Assembly: GCF_000004075.3 (NCBI RefSeq)
Contig: NC_026657.2
Span: forward strand, 6,572,001-6,636,000
Direction: 5' to 3'
DNA length: 64,000 nucleotides
DNA from: Cucumis sativus
Taxonomy: Eukaryota; Streptophyta; Magnoliopsida; Cucurbitales; Cucurbitaceae
Each line of letters begins with the position of its first letter. Positions within the stretch are counted from its first letter, which is position 1. This document shows, piece after piece, positions 38,901-49,750 of the stretch. The notes below the pieces were generated by a model. It made no database searches and was not told where the DNA came from. It saw only the letters and a list, made by a program, of their open reading frames with translations. The translations under genes and the position numbers were made by a program.

Positions 38901-41900
38901 AACATAACCATTGTATTCATTCCACACAAGTAACAAAATTTTCAATGTCTAATCAGTGAAGAACTAACTGGTAGAAGCAGCCCCCCGTGAAGGACGAACA
39001 AAACCAGGGGAAGGAGCCAACGCTGCTGGAGTATTGGTTGTATTCTGCACCCACAATTGTAGCAGTTTACAGAGAGAAAGAAGGAGATGTTTTATTGTAA
39101 ACAATTATGACGATTGAAGGTACAAATAGAATAGAGTCTAATACAAATGGACGAAAAAACTAGGAGAATGGAGAATGAGTTACCTTTTGATTAGCAGAAG
39201 CATCGCCGGTTGGTTGAATTGAAGTTTGCCCCATAGGAGGTACATTTGGTTTTACGTCAACAGATGGTGTGGTAAATTTAAGTCGATCATCAATGGCACT
39301 TTCATATTTTTGTTGTAACTCCATTGCTGACGAAAGCTGCTGGCCAGGTTGAATGTTGCCAGAACCATTTAACTGCAATCAACCAAAATAAAATAAGGCA
39401 TCTTATTAATACTTGCCATCAAGAAATTATCCCTCTCAATGGCTAAACAGCATATGAAAAACCCAATTCCACTTTTCCATCTTCAAATAACCCTTGTTTT
39501 AAGAAACCAACCCTAAATTTGGATGAAATAATGTACAAGGGCATAAAAAAAACAAGCATGCAAATAGGAACCCACAACTAACCGGGCATAGATACCAGTT
39601 CAAATGAAGAAACCTGAGTTGGTATTTACAAAAAGCCCGACAGACCTTCACCCATAAACCCGATAGCTAAATTCAATAAAGAAGGAAATATGCTTAGAGT
39701 TCAAATGAGACTGAGACTATGACTATCACTGCAAAAAAGACCGAAAACGTGAATAGCGTAGGGGAAGATAGGAAGGTCCTTGTTCATTTGGCTAGGTACC
39801 GCTGCCGGTACCCTATTGGTAGGGAATCGAGTGGAAGCAAGGAAAGCTACTAAGAAAAAAGAAAGAACTACACTTTTTTCCAAGAAAATGGTTAGGAAAA
39901 GGTTCTAGATATCAAGCACAGACCTTCTCCCTTTACTCACTTCAGGTAGATCTGTCAATCTTTGGTTCACTGAGAGTCTCGGATGGTTCCCACTGCCTCT
40001 GCCTCTTGACTCACTCACACGGGTGAAAGATCTCATTACCTTTTCTCAGAGGCTACTTGAGAAGGCTACTGTTCCTGATCCAAGAGCTCTCCACGAGGAA
40101 GCATCAAAACATCCTACCAATATCTCTCTGCCCTTCGAAATTATCTCTCCAACTTCTCTATCTACTCCTAAAGCCTCTTTTAGCCAAAACATCGTCTAGG
40201 AAACACTCAACCTTTTCATAGGTTTTTTAATCTTTGAGCTTCAGAAAAACCAAAAACGCTTCCTTTTATTTGCTTTCATTCACCCATCACCCTTGAAGCT
40301 ACCAAAATAGTGACCAGAATTTGCCTACAAGGTTGCCCTCTTAGAATTGAAGAGTTTCCTAGAGCTAGCTTTATGGATCACAACTTCATCAAACGAACAG
40401 ATCTTTTGGAAAAAACAAATTTCCATTAGTTGAAAGAAATCATGGACTGAAAAAAATAGCAACCTTTTTTTAAGAAACAGGATTTTCATAAATCACTATC
40501 ATAAAGATTTTGACAGAACTATAGCTAGTTAACTGCCAATTTGAGCACCCCCTCGTAACTTCACTTCTTTCTGCACCAATTACAATAAACATTTCTGGCA
40601 TACGTAACAAATGATTTCTTGTGCATATTATGGAATAATTCCAAATTAAGTCAAAGATATAATCTGAACAAGGCAACAAAAAACATATTTGAAAGCAGTT
40701 GCAACCTCCACATTTCCTGCACTGACATCCGAATCAGAATGGCCAGCAGATATCCTCAGGAGAGCCTGCTCAATGAAAGCAACAAGTTCTACATGAGTGC
40801 TTCGCAAATGTGATATTTGCAGAATATGGTTGCAGTACTGCGGCCACTCAATCAAGCGATCCACAAACTGCTCTAGAGCCTTCGTACCAAACACAAACAT
40901 CTGCCCAAAGAAAAGGTGTTAACCACAAATAATATAGTAGTAAGCACAATCGAAACCACTCTCTAAAATGCAATACAAACTTTTGAATCTGCAGGCTTGC
41001 GAAGTGCATCAAGGACACCACGAAGTGCAATCCCCAGTGTAAGGTGAGTTACAAGCTGATGTTTAATAACAGAGCCTGAAAAAGAATGAAATGAGCAAAC
41101 TTTTTGAGATACAAAAGGATTAGATGAAATAAACTTATTAAAGAAACTCAATTTCAACAAGAAACTAACCAAAGAGAACTGCAGCAATTTTTAGCTGTCT
41201 TTCAGGATATTTAGGGAAGAATCTGTACTCCTCAAAAAGATTTGCAATCATGCATTCGAAAATTAATTGTTCCCTGTAAGAATAACACAGTTCGTCAGCT
41301 GCCCATTCGAACCAAGCTAAACCTTCTTTCTTTTTTTTGTTAACAAAGTGATTAATAATAACTGTGATCCTACAATCTGACAATGGCATCAAAGATGGAA
41401 CAAAGAAAGCTGCAGTTGCCGGAAAGGGAAGAGAAATTAAAAACTCAGATACCAAAGAGAACTGGAAGAGAATACTGACATCCCATAGAAGGAAGCCGGA
41501 ACATATGACCTTTACAAGCAGATGTGAAGCTACTACACATACAAGATCCAACTAAACGAAAGACAAACATGGATGATGAATCAGGGAGTTCTAAGAACTT
41601 AGGCAACAATACTGTTAATGCCCACGGGTTGTCTCGTGGGCCCGTGGGATTAGTCGAAATGTGCATAAGCTGGCCCGGACACTAATGGATAGAAAAAATA
41701 TACTATTAATGCCCAGAGCAGTGTAGCCACTAAGAAATTAGAAACCTTGGTAAAAGTAATCAAATTAGATGCACTAAAACACCTACAGTTAAGAAAAAAA
41801 ATTGTAAATGGGAAAAGGTTCAAGTGCACTTGCTTGCTGATGGTTGGAAAAACATGTAAATTACTTATACATGAGTGAAACAGAAAAAGAGTTCCTAAAT

Positions 41901-44900
41901 AAACTATAGCTGACTCTACCCAAGTTGAATCATCTAACATCAAAAGATACGAGAAATTAAGAAAATCGGTCATCAACACTTTCACGCAGTGGTACAATTT
42001 TCTAAAAGACCAGATACTCATGTCCAAAAAGTAATAAAGATACATCACCTTTTCACTGAAGATTCCTTGAACCGAGCAAGCATTTGAACCATCGCTTCAA
42101 TGGTCAACTGACCGGAAAACATTTGTTGGAAGTAGGAATTAGCTTCCGCCTCAATGTCATCTGTATATCCTTCTGTTGCAGGCACATCTGAAGCTTCGCC
42201 ATTTTGCAGCTTTGGGTTCGACTCCAGAACTGCATCTTGCAACTTCTCCATTTCCTCGGATAGTTTAGCAGATGCAGTAATACCCACATTAGATCTAAGA
42301 ACCTGATATTCACAACTAGGTTAACCATACTATTCCATTTGGCAAATGTACAACATAACATTTAGACCCCTACATAGAAACAGGAATTTGGTCGTGAAAG
42401 TACTGGAGTTGTGCCATAGTACCTTCAAAAAAGTAGAAGCAGTGTCCAAATAAATATTTGAAAACGCATTAGAAGGATAGAAAGGTTTGGTTGAAAAATC
42501 TTGAGATCCCCCATAATGAATCCCTTTTAAGAACTTGAGACATTCCTGCAAATAAATATCATAAATGAGCACATTACAATCAATGTTGAAAACCTGAAAT
42601 CTAACGGTAAATAGACATCAAGAAATATATATTCCTTAAATTATAAACGTGTTGATCTCAAGAACACAGTTCTAAAGATCGGGCAACCAATGAAAAATGA
42701 TACCTCAAAAAATACATCTTTGTATGTGCTCAAATTGTTACTCAACCACTTCTCAAGGTCTAAACATTCCTGTCGTGAAGCAATAGCTGCCAGTCTGATA
42801 CTGCAGGAATAAGGAATCATATCCAGTACTGAAAAAAGTATCTGCAAAAAGATATTGGTGGATAAAAATGAAATTTCAGGTTTAAAAACAAAAGAAATGG
42901 TTAGAAAATTTAATCAGTACAGCAAGAATCTGGTTCATATCATCTCTGCCACAGAAAGAGAGAGGTAGAGGGGGAGAGAGAATTTAGTATTACTTTATGT
43001 TTACCTTTAATTCTTGGCAGATGTCAACTATCCTAAGCATGGAGTCTGGATCACTGTTTTGAGCATCCACAAAGCCCCGTAACACTAAATTAGGGTTAAG
43101 ATGCCATAGCTGGAAGATTAATTCACTACCAAGAGGATTTCTCAACATCAATGGGAAGACTAAAAAAGAAACTTCGTACTGAAGCAGATTATATGCAGTC
43201 TGCAAAAAAATATGTAGAATTTACAACCAGATCAGGATGTGAATGTGTGAGATAGCAGAGAGGACAAGCTTAGCGAATAAATTTATTTATATACAATACA
43301 TAAAATAAAATAAAAAATGAACCCCTTAGTGTAGAGGTGACAAGAAAAAATGTACATTGGTGTGTGCCATCCCAAGTAGCAATAGCTCAGGCCAGTGTTT
43401 AAGAGGAACCTCCAGAATTGATTGCACAGATCTAGCATGACCTCGCTCAGCAAGTTCACATAATATAGCCAAAAGATCAAGACACGTCCATGCTTGATTT
43501 GTATGTTCAAGTTGAAGCTTATCCCCGTGCAATCCATCAATATAAGCCTATAAAAATATCTCATCAAATGTAAAATATTAGGAATATGTATTGCCAAATC
43601 AGGCTGGACAACGATTAGTTCCTGCAACAAAACTTTCACAGCAGTTGAAGTAGGCTAGATGCAAGCAACCAAAACAGGGAAGAATTAGAAGTGTCATAAA
43701 TATCGACCATACCAGCTGTCTTCCAGAGTGAGCAAATGTAAATATTTCAGGTGGTGCCAATACCGCATGTTTAAGGAAAGAAATCTGACCCTCCATATTC
43801 TTCCAAACGGACCCACAAATAGTATGAAGAGGAAACGCATCCTATAACCTCAAACAAAGACTGGGTTAACGAGGAATAGGTCATTTCATCTCAGGACATC
43901 ACATGTAAAGCAAATTATACCTGGCATGCACGTCTATATACAGACATGAAAAATGAGAATGCTTCCTCATTGGGAATGTAAAAACCTTCATGATCCAAAT
44001 TTTCCATTACCCTTATCCAGTCAACTTTAGGTGCCTGTATCAGGAAAGCACAGTGAGGAAAAGAAAAAAAGAAAGAAATTAGTATTCAGAACATGCAGAT
44101 GAAGAAAACAAGGCTTACAAGTTGCTTCACTGTGTCTAGGAGAACATCCACATCCCACGAGTTCAAGGATGGTAGATCAGACAAACCGCTGAAACCCAAA
44201 GCTAGACTAAAAGTTGAATATATATTTCGACTGTCCTCAAGACCAGTGTGATTGCGAGCTATCATGCCAAGTATCTTAGAGATAGTAATCTCCGTCAGCG
44301 GTAAAAAGAGGGACAAAATCTCCTTGCATTGTGTAGCATTGACTGTACATCCATAACCCAGTTCCTTCATTATATCTCCCATGCTCATTTCCTTCTCCAT
44401 TTCAGCTAAGATGGAATCAAAATCATTATCAAGGGACTCATGTGACAGATTTACATCCCTACAGTGGAAAGAAAATTTTCCTAAGTTAATAACAATATTA
44501 CAAAAAGCTCAGATACCCACCCAAATTCATTGATAACTGACAACCCAAGGTATCATACTTAAATATTGAAGACTAAATTTAAAATAAATATTCTCTGCCA
44601 CCTTAAAAATTTCTCCTCTCGCAATTCATCTGAAAGAAGTGGTGACAAAACAAACTCGGTAACATCTTTTAACTGCACCAAAGATAGCATTTGCATGAAG
44701 GAATCTAAATGCTTCGAGAGCCCTTCTGACCGTTGGAGGAACATGATAATATCCTGAATTTGCTGAGTAGAATCCACAGATACAGCATTAGCACAAAGTT
44801 CCTCAATCTGACTAATGCAGAAGTTCTTTCCTGAAAAAGAAAAGCACAACCTGTGAAATCCCCGCAAGGAAAAAAAAACAAAATACAAATACTTTTTAAG

Positions 44901-47021
44901 TAGCTCGCTAAATGAGTCTAGTTCCGTTTGTGATGTAAAATAAAGTTGATAAGTTGCCGGTCGTAAAAGCAAAATCAACCAGGGTTTTATGCTTATTTTT
45001 ATCAAAAAAAATAACTACTATGTCCACATTATCTTGTCTAAAAAAAATAGATATTCACTTTTTTTTTTGTTTTTGAAAAGGAAACTATATCTTTTTAGAT
45101 AAGAAACGTGTATATTCATATAACAAAAAAGAACAACCTAAGGGTAAGGGACAAGAGGGCCCTCCCAAAAAGAAACTAAAATATGATGGTCTTCCAATTG
45201 TTGAAAATCATAGAAAGGCTATAATTACAAAATTGTTTGGTGTAATTCGTACTCCATCAATGGAAGCTGTGTGTTGCAACACAGTCCAAAAAGAATTATA
45301 GCTATCTTAAAAAAGTCCAAAAAGAATTATAGCTATCTTAAAAAATTCTACTATTCCTTTCTTTCCAAATGCACCACAAAAGGAACCGGGTAGCACATCT
45401 CCATAAGATGTTTCCTTTCGGGCTATAACCTCTAATGTTGCGCCCTTCAATCAACCAACTATCAACCTTACCAGGAAGACAAAGCTCCAAAGCAAAAGTT
45501 CTAAAACAAAGTGTTCCAAGCTTTCCTAGTAAAGAGATGATGCAAAAATAAGTGGTCCAGGGTCTCCTCTTCTTTGAAACAAAGGCAGCACATCGAGGGA
45601 CTGAGCGTTGTGTGCTGGAATTTCTTTTGGAGTTTCTCGTGAGTGTTAAGACTTCTATAGGCGAGCAACCATAAGAAGTTGAAAAGGAAACTACATATTC
45701 ACATTAATAAAAAGAACCATAGGAAAGATGCTAGGCTTAAAGATTAGAGGTGTTCCCTGGGTATAAGAGCAACTATAGCAATGTCGTACAATGGTAGTTG
45801 AAAGCAAATTGACTGCCAGAAAACATCAATAATCAATGATAACGTCTAGAACTTACCACACAACCTTGCATCAAGATTTTCAGAATCTGAAACAGCGAGA
45901 CCAACTCCAATTCGTTCACACATTGACAAGTTTAACAGATTTGAGATGTTCTCGAGAGTAACTTGGTTGATATCTCTACTTTTAAGGGACTCGCACAATA
46001 TTGTACTAAAATTAGGCCTGTCCAAGAGATGCTTGAAAACCGAAGAAATAACAAGTAGCAACAGCGGGTTTTCCAAATCTGTCCCATGACTGGTGAAATG
46101 ATCCAAACAAGTTCTGAGCAGTATGAAGCTTCCTTCAATTCCACAGTCAATAAACTGAAGCACATTGAAGATATTGATTCAGTCAAACGCTTAAAATATG
46201 TGTGTGTGTGTGAGTGTGTGTCAATGTAAAAGATCAAAGCACTAGTTAAATGAAACCTCGGTTACTATTTGAAAAGAATATCTAGTCAACCTCTATTTCC
46301 TAATTCATCTATTTCAGGATTGTAGATGTTAATAGCTTCTATGAAGAAAAATAAAAGAGGGGACGGTACCAAATCAACAGCAGTCGAAAACAGAAAAAGT
46401 TTAATAAGTACAGTAAATAAATAACACAAATTGTAGAAGCCCTCAAGGCAGCTATATATAAGCTTTTCAAGCAAACACCCCTCAAGGCAGATATATATAT
46501 AAACATCCCTAATGCCGATATTCAATTAAAAAGAAAGAACGGTCGCTCTGAAACTCGCGTCAGTAATCGTATTGCCAAAAGGATAACTCGGCAGGGTATA
46601 CCCCCACTCCCACTTTTCACTGACCAAATCATAAAAGGATACCAAATCCTACAACAACAACAAAAAAACGAACCCCGAAACTGTATTACAAGAATGCCTG
46701 GAGATCAAAATGAAAAAAGGTAGCGGGGCATGGAGAGCTGAGCCAAAAAAAGAAGAAGAAAAAAACGTAAAGCAAGTGGGGAAATATAAATCTAAATCTA
46801 AACCAGGAGGCAGAAAGCAAGAAAGAAAAGAATTGAACGAGCAGAAGGGAGCTGAAATGAAAGTAAGAGTAAGAAGGAAAGTGAGGAGGGGGAAAGCGAT
46901 GTAAGAAATGAGATGATAATACCTCAGAAAGCTCTTTGAGAACGGATTCAGCATTAGATTCAGTCAAACTGTGTAGGAGGAAGCGAATCTGAGAGGAGGT
47001 AGCAGTCGAAAACATCAGCAT
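20901..47021 (-). CDS. NOT1: CCR4-NOT transcription complex subunit 1 (NOT1 scaffold), 51 coding exons
   Basis: Scaffold of the cytoplasmic CCR4-NOT deadenylase. It binds the CAF1/CCR4 nucleases, CNOT9/CAF40 and the NOT2-NOT3 module. Exons, 5' to 3' on the minus strand: 46923-47021, 45857-46154, 44602-44830, 44119-44458, 43921-44034, 43713-43841, 43356-43547, 43005-43199, 42704-42841, 42423-42545, 42049-42302, 41170-41273, 40981-41075, 40706-40900, 39184-39372, 38969-39044, 38818-38885, 34480-34625, 34153-34261, 33924-34070, 33652-33699, 33441-33569, 33026-33265, 31180-31320, 31027-31112, 30816-30921, 30142-30237, 29853-30005, 29104-29286, 28799-29013, 28580-28712, 28372-28497, 27849-27893, 27647-27724, 27420-27536, 25994-26120, 25814-25914, 25600-25737, 25429-25506, 24520-24666, 24297-24428, 24086-24115, 23853-23999, 23712-23773, 23252-23405, 22966-23157, 22781-22885, 21853-21987, 21333-21569, 21140-21241, 20901-21050. 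All introns are GT/AG and the frame is open for 2390 aa, near the size of other plant NOT1 proteins. Start [16 protein letters not shown] is typical. Regions by homology: N-terminal HEAT repeats; TTP-binding-like region about 640-835; CAF1-binding MIF4G about 940-1160; CNOT9-binding DUF3819 about 1265-1410; a linker; the conserved NOT1 C-terminal domain about 2000-2390, ending [11 protein letters not shown]...[11 protein letters not shown]. Individual borders are my own calls. Confidence 0.95.
22178..22687. mobile_element. Candidate solo LTR in NOT1 intron 47
   Basis: A segment of about 510 bp starts TGTTAGATACC and ends TTCAACA. It contains a TATAAATAG box near 22244 and a later AATAAGG-like signal, the internal layout of a plant Copia-type LTR. 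I found no matching 5-bp target duplication and no internal retroelement sequence, so the call is weak. It may be another AT-poor insertion. Confidence 0.35.
22723..22765 (-). mobile_element. Short LINE 3'-end-like fragment in NOT1 intron 47
   Basis: A T-rich run followed by ATAAGAAAC and TATTCATATAA matches the left (3') end of the LINE in NOT1 intron 2 (45108-45128) and a fragment in intron 20 (33741-33765). No coding part of the element is visible. Confidence 0.4.
26121..27419. other. NOT1 intron 35 with unidentified GC-richer insert
   Basis: This 1.3-kb intron contains a TA/CA microsatellite (about 26268-26292). A segment at about 26760-27060 is clearly richer in GC than the surrounding intron. 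It is preceded by a sequence ending in an A-run (about 26711-26722), as retroposed copies often do. No domain is recognisable, so it could be a retroposon or other insertion. Confidence 0.35.
31321..33025. other. NOT1 intron 23, large intron with homopolymers and a LINE remnant
   Basis: A 1.7-kb intron. It contains a 16-base C homopolymer (31787-31802), an A run of about 18 bases (about 31858-31875), and a degraded non-LTR retrotransposon fragment on the plus strand (listed separately). Confidence 0.7.
32290..32900 (+). mobile_element. Degenerate LINE reverse-transcriptase C-terminal (zf-RVT) fragment
   Basis: Plus-strand translation with frame breaks gives [17 protein letters not shown], then [12 protein letters not shown], then DALFHLIEG, and further on [19 protein letters not shown]. 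This order matches the zf-RVT region and tail of plant LINE polyproteins. Stops and frameshifts make it a dead copy. It lies in antisense orientation to NOT1 in intron 23. No target-site duplication was located. Confidence 0.6.
33741..33775 (-). mobile_element. Short LINE 3'-end-like fragment in NOT1 intron 20
   Basis: ATAAGAAAC followed by TATTCATATAACAAAAAA matches the LINE end in intron 2 and the fragment in intron 47. The host intron is only 224 bp long, so any insertion here must be short or heavily deleted. Confidence 0.35.
35535..36761 (-). mobile_element. 5'-truncated LINE nested in the Harbinger-like element
   Basis: A perfect 14-bp duplication (AAATGCATGTGTTT at 35521-35534 and 36762-36775) brackets this 1227-bp insert. 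On the minus strand, 36477-36104 encodes the zf-RVT end of a LINE reverse transcriptase in two frames: CPLCVNNMD, then [18 protein letters not shown], ending [15 protein letters not shown]. The frame shift and absent upstream domains show a dead, 5'-truncated copy. A 79-bp tandem duplication lies inside it. Left end has T7 then A12 runs, so the tail is not a simple poly(A). Confidence 0.8.
36026..36183. repeat. 79-bp tandem duplication inside the LINE remnant
   Basis: Two essentially identical 79-bp units (36026-36104 and 36105-36183), each beginning TAACGTTCCATCC. They lie just after the recognisable reverse-transcriptase tail, reading on the minus strand. The near-identity indicates a recent local duplication after insertion. 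Confidence 0.85.
39373..40705. other. NOT1 intron 14 with coding-like foreign segment
   Basis: A 1.3-kb intron. About 39590-40420 is richer in GC than the flanks. It includes a plus-strand frame open from 39909 to a stop at 40197-40199 (about 96 codons) with a protein-like composition ([19 protein letters not shown], then [13 protein letters not shown]). I do not recognise a family. A retroelement fragment or an organellar DNA insertion are both possible. Confidence 0.4.
44831..45856. other. NOT1 intron 2 carrying a LINE insertion
   Basis: A 1.0-kb intron, more than half of which is a LINE copy (45088-45678). The remainder is AT-rich with T and A runs. Confidence 0.75.
45088..45678 (-). mobile_element. 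5'-truncated LINE with 15-bp target duplication
   Basis: A perfect 15-bp repeat TTGAAAAGGAAACTA flanks the insert (45073-45087 and 45679-45693). Minus-strand translation from the right end reads [20 protein letters not shown], then [20 protein letters not shown], the zf-RVT zinc-finger region of plant LINE reverse transcriptases, followed by stops. It is a short 5'-truncated, non-coding copy in the same orientation as NOT1. Inside it a 31-bp unit is duplicated in tandem (45283-45345). Confidence 0.82.
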
Positions 47022-48964
47022 GTCGACCGAAGATCGAGATGCTAGGGTTTTGAAGCAGAAAGAGTGAAGGTCAGGTGAGTGAGTGCAAGGGAAGAAGAAG
47101 AAGAAGAAGAAGAAGAAGAAGAATGAAAGTTGAAGAAGCGGTTCGAGAGAGATGGATTGCGGGAACAGAGAGAGTCTTTTAGGAAAGGGAGATAGAAAAA
47201 GAAAGAAATGAGAGAGAGTATATAATAATGGCGCAAAATTGTATTTATTTAGTTTTCTGGACTTCTTAAGTGTAGTGGGCCTTCGACTTCTTCGTCCAAA
47301 TCCAACCTATGTATGCTATGGCCTTCTCTTGTAAATTGAGACTCGATTTATCCACCTATATCTTCTTTCTTTTTTCTTATGCATTTTATTACCATTTTAA
47401 CCCTATTTCTCTTACCTCAAATCTTTTTCTACTTAACATTTTGCTTCTTTTTAGGCTAATTATTTCCCAAAAGAAAATACTGTTTTTTTTTAGTTTGGAA
47501 ACAAATAGTTTTTGGGATTAAAAGATATCTCTCTTTTTTTTTAAGGGTAGGTTTGATTATAAAAACAAATTATCTTGAATCTTGTATTTTAAGTCGAAAT
47601 TATCATTAAACTTTTGGAAATTTTTAAAATAGCTTCAATTAGAAAACAAAATAAAAATACATTTAAATTTGGTTGATTTATAGCCAAAAATTAACTAGTA
47701 AGGTGTAAAAATTGTTGAGAATTTGTCCCAAAAATAAAAGGAGAATTGATATACATTCTATTGAAAAACCAAGTAAAATAAATTTTGTATTTTTTGTGGT
47801 TTTTACGTGAAGGATAAATTGTTTGTTTTCTTTATATTTTTTGTTATAAAATCCCAACATTTTTTTAAAGGAAAGTGGAAAATAAAAAATGTATATCATG
47901 CTAAATGAAATTGGGAGTGAAGACACCTACAATAACCACTAGATCAAGATGTCTACTTTCGTAACTTATTTCGATTATGTTTTTATGAAATGTACGTGCA
48001 TACTTTTAAAAAAACGAGAACACGTTTTCAAAAACGTTATTTTTATTTTATTTATTCGCTATAACGTATTAGACCATATTTGATATATATATATATATAG
48101 AACTACTTCGTCTTTTGTTTGATTCTTTAAAATGAAGACACGGGTTTTAAATAACTAACCTATATAAAAAAAGGAAACAATAAATCAATATAAGAATTTA
48201 TTATTGCATACAACCCATTTAAGAAAACATGAAGATGAACATGGTTGATTGTAAAAAATCAACAATAAAAACCGAAACGATCATCGAGCAAGACTATATT
48301 TTTACTTTGTTTTTTATCGTAGTATAAAACTAATTTACAATATTAAATTTGGATGGTTTATATAGTAGGCTATCAATGTTACATTCTATGCACATTCCTT
48401 CGGTTGTCCAAAATTTCAACTTGTCCGTTTGGTTGATATTTGTATGTTTTAAAAATAAAATATAGGAAATATAAAAAGTTTTAAAAAAATGTGTTAGGAA
48501 ATAGAGAGTAATTAATTTTGATGACATTTTCAACAAATATATAAATTCGTAGGAACTCATCATATAATAATAATGATAATATATAAAGAAATAAAAATGT
48601 AAAGGAGTACGCGGAAATTGGTATATGGTGTACATCACAAATAAGGCATCCCGCGTGTACCTTACAGTGGTACTCTTTAAATAAAACTATATGTATATAA
48701 TACAAAGCAAGTCGGCAGAGGAAGACAAGAGGGAAAGCGAAGGAGTTGAGGCTGGCAATACAAAGAAATGAGAGGTCCACCACACTCACACTCCATTCCC
48801 TTTCTATTTCCTCTCCGCCCATTCCGCCTCTATGCTCTTCTACGAAAGCGATTGCTCTACTCCAACCATGCACCCACCCCCAACACACTTCTCCCTCTCT
48901 CTCTCTCTATATATATAATCTCAATATCAATTCCTCTACTTATATTATCACAAGTCCTAAGTCC
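47022..48964. other. Divergent promoter region between NOT1 and the PHD-finger gene
   Basis: About 1.9 kb separates the NOT1 start (minus) from the PHD gene start (plus). The NOT1 leader carries an 11-unit GAA repeat (47091-47123). The PHD gene side has a CT run followed by TATATATAA (about 48898-48918), a plausible core promoter 50-70 bases before its ATG. No other gene is seen. Confidence 0.6.
47091..47123. repeat. GAA microsatellite in the NOT1 5' leader
   Basis: Eleven perfect GAA units (CTT on the transcribed-sense minus strand) begin 70 bases upstream of the NOT1 ATG, so they are probably in the 5' UTR. Confidence 0.85.
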
Positions 48965-49387
48965 ATGGATTTGAATCCCCCTCTCTGTTGTCTATGCGGC
49001 GACGTCGGTTTTCCAGCCAAGCTCTTCCGCTGCACCAATTGCTCCAACCGATTTCAGCACTCGTAAGACTCTCTCTCTCACACACACATATGCACACACC
49101 CTCTTCTTTATATATATTCTTTCGCTTTTGATTTCATCAACAACTCTCTAATAGCCTGTCAATTTTTCAGTTACTGTAGTAACTACTACTGCGGGGAATC
49201 GGGTGATGCAACAATTCGAGTATGTGATTGGTGCCGAAGTGAACAAAGAACCTGCCGTCCTGCCTTTGCAAGTACAACATCCCAAAAGAGTAACAAAATT
49301 ACAGAAAGAAGAAGCTCTGCGGTGGGACTGCCTTCCCCTCGCCCTGCTCCACGCCGATACAAGCTTCTCAAAGATGTCATGTGTTAG
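48965..49387 (+). CDS. Small PHD-type zinc-finger protein, two exons
   Basis: Protein of 104 aa. Exons 48965-49062 and 49171-49387 join with GT/AG borders in frame. Cysteines and histidine fit the C4HC3 PHD pattern: C8/C11, C23/C26, H32/C35, C51/C54, in the context CGDVGFPAKLFRC and NRFQHSYCSNYY, ending VCDWC. The Ser/Arg-rich C-terminus (RRSSAVGLPSPRPAPRRYKLLKDVMC) is basic. PHD fingers often read histone tails, but this small plant-specific group has no function I can name. It converges with the metalloproteinase gene 363 bp away. The start is the only ATG placing the first Cys pair properly. Confidence 0.88.
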
Positions 49388-49750
49388 ATAACTTTACATT
49401 AAACCAACCAAAAATACCCTTTTTCATTTTTCATTCTCTTACTTACTTTACACACACACACATATATATCTTAATCTAATCTTGTATGTATGTGTGTGTG
49501 GCTCGATAAGATTGATGTGGCTCTCTGTAATTTATAATCTGAACTTTTAAATAACCTCGATCTCAAAAGTCTTGTGTGTATCTGGAAACTATATATATGA
49601 TTTTATATGTTATTAAGAAGTAGAGTAATTTTACATGAAATCGATGTTTGATGCTTTGAAAACTAAACATGATTCCAAATGGTATAATGGCAATCATGTC
49701 CATAAATAAATAGAATGTTGTTTGCAATATATATAGATAAGGTAAATTTG

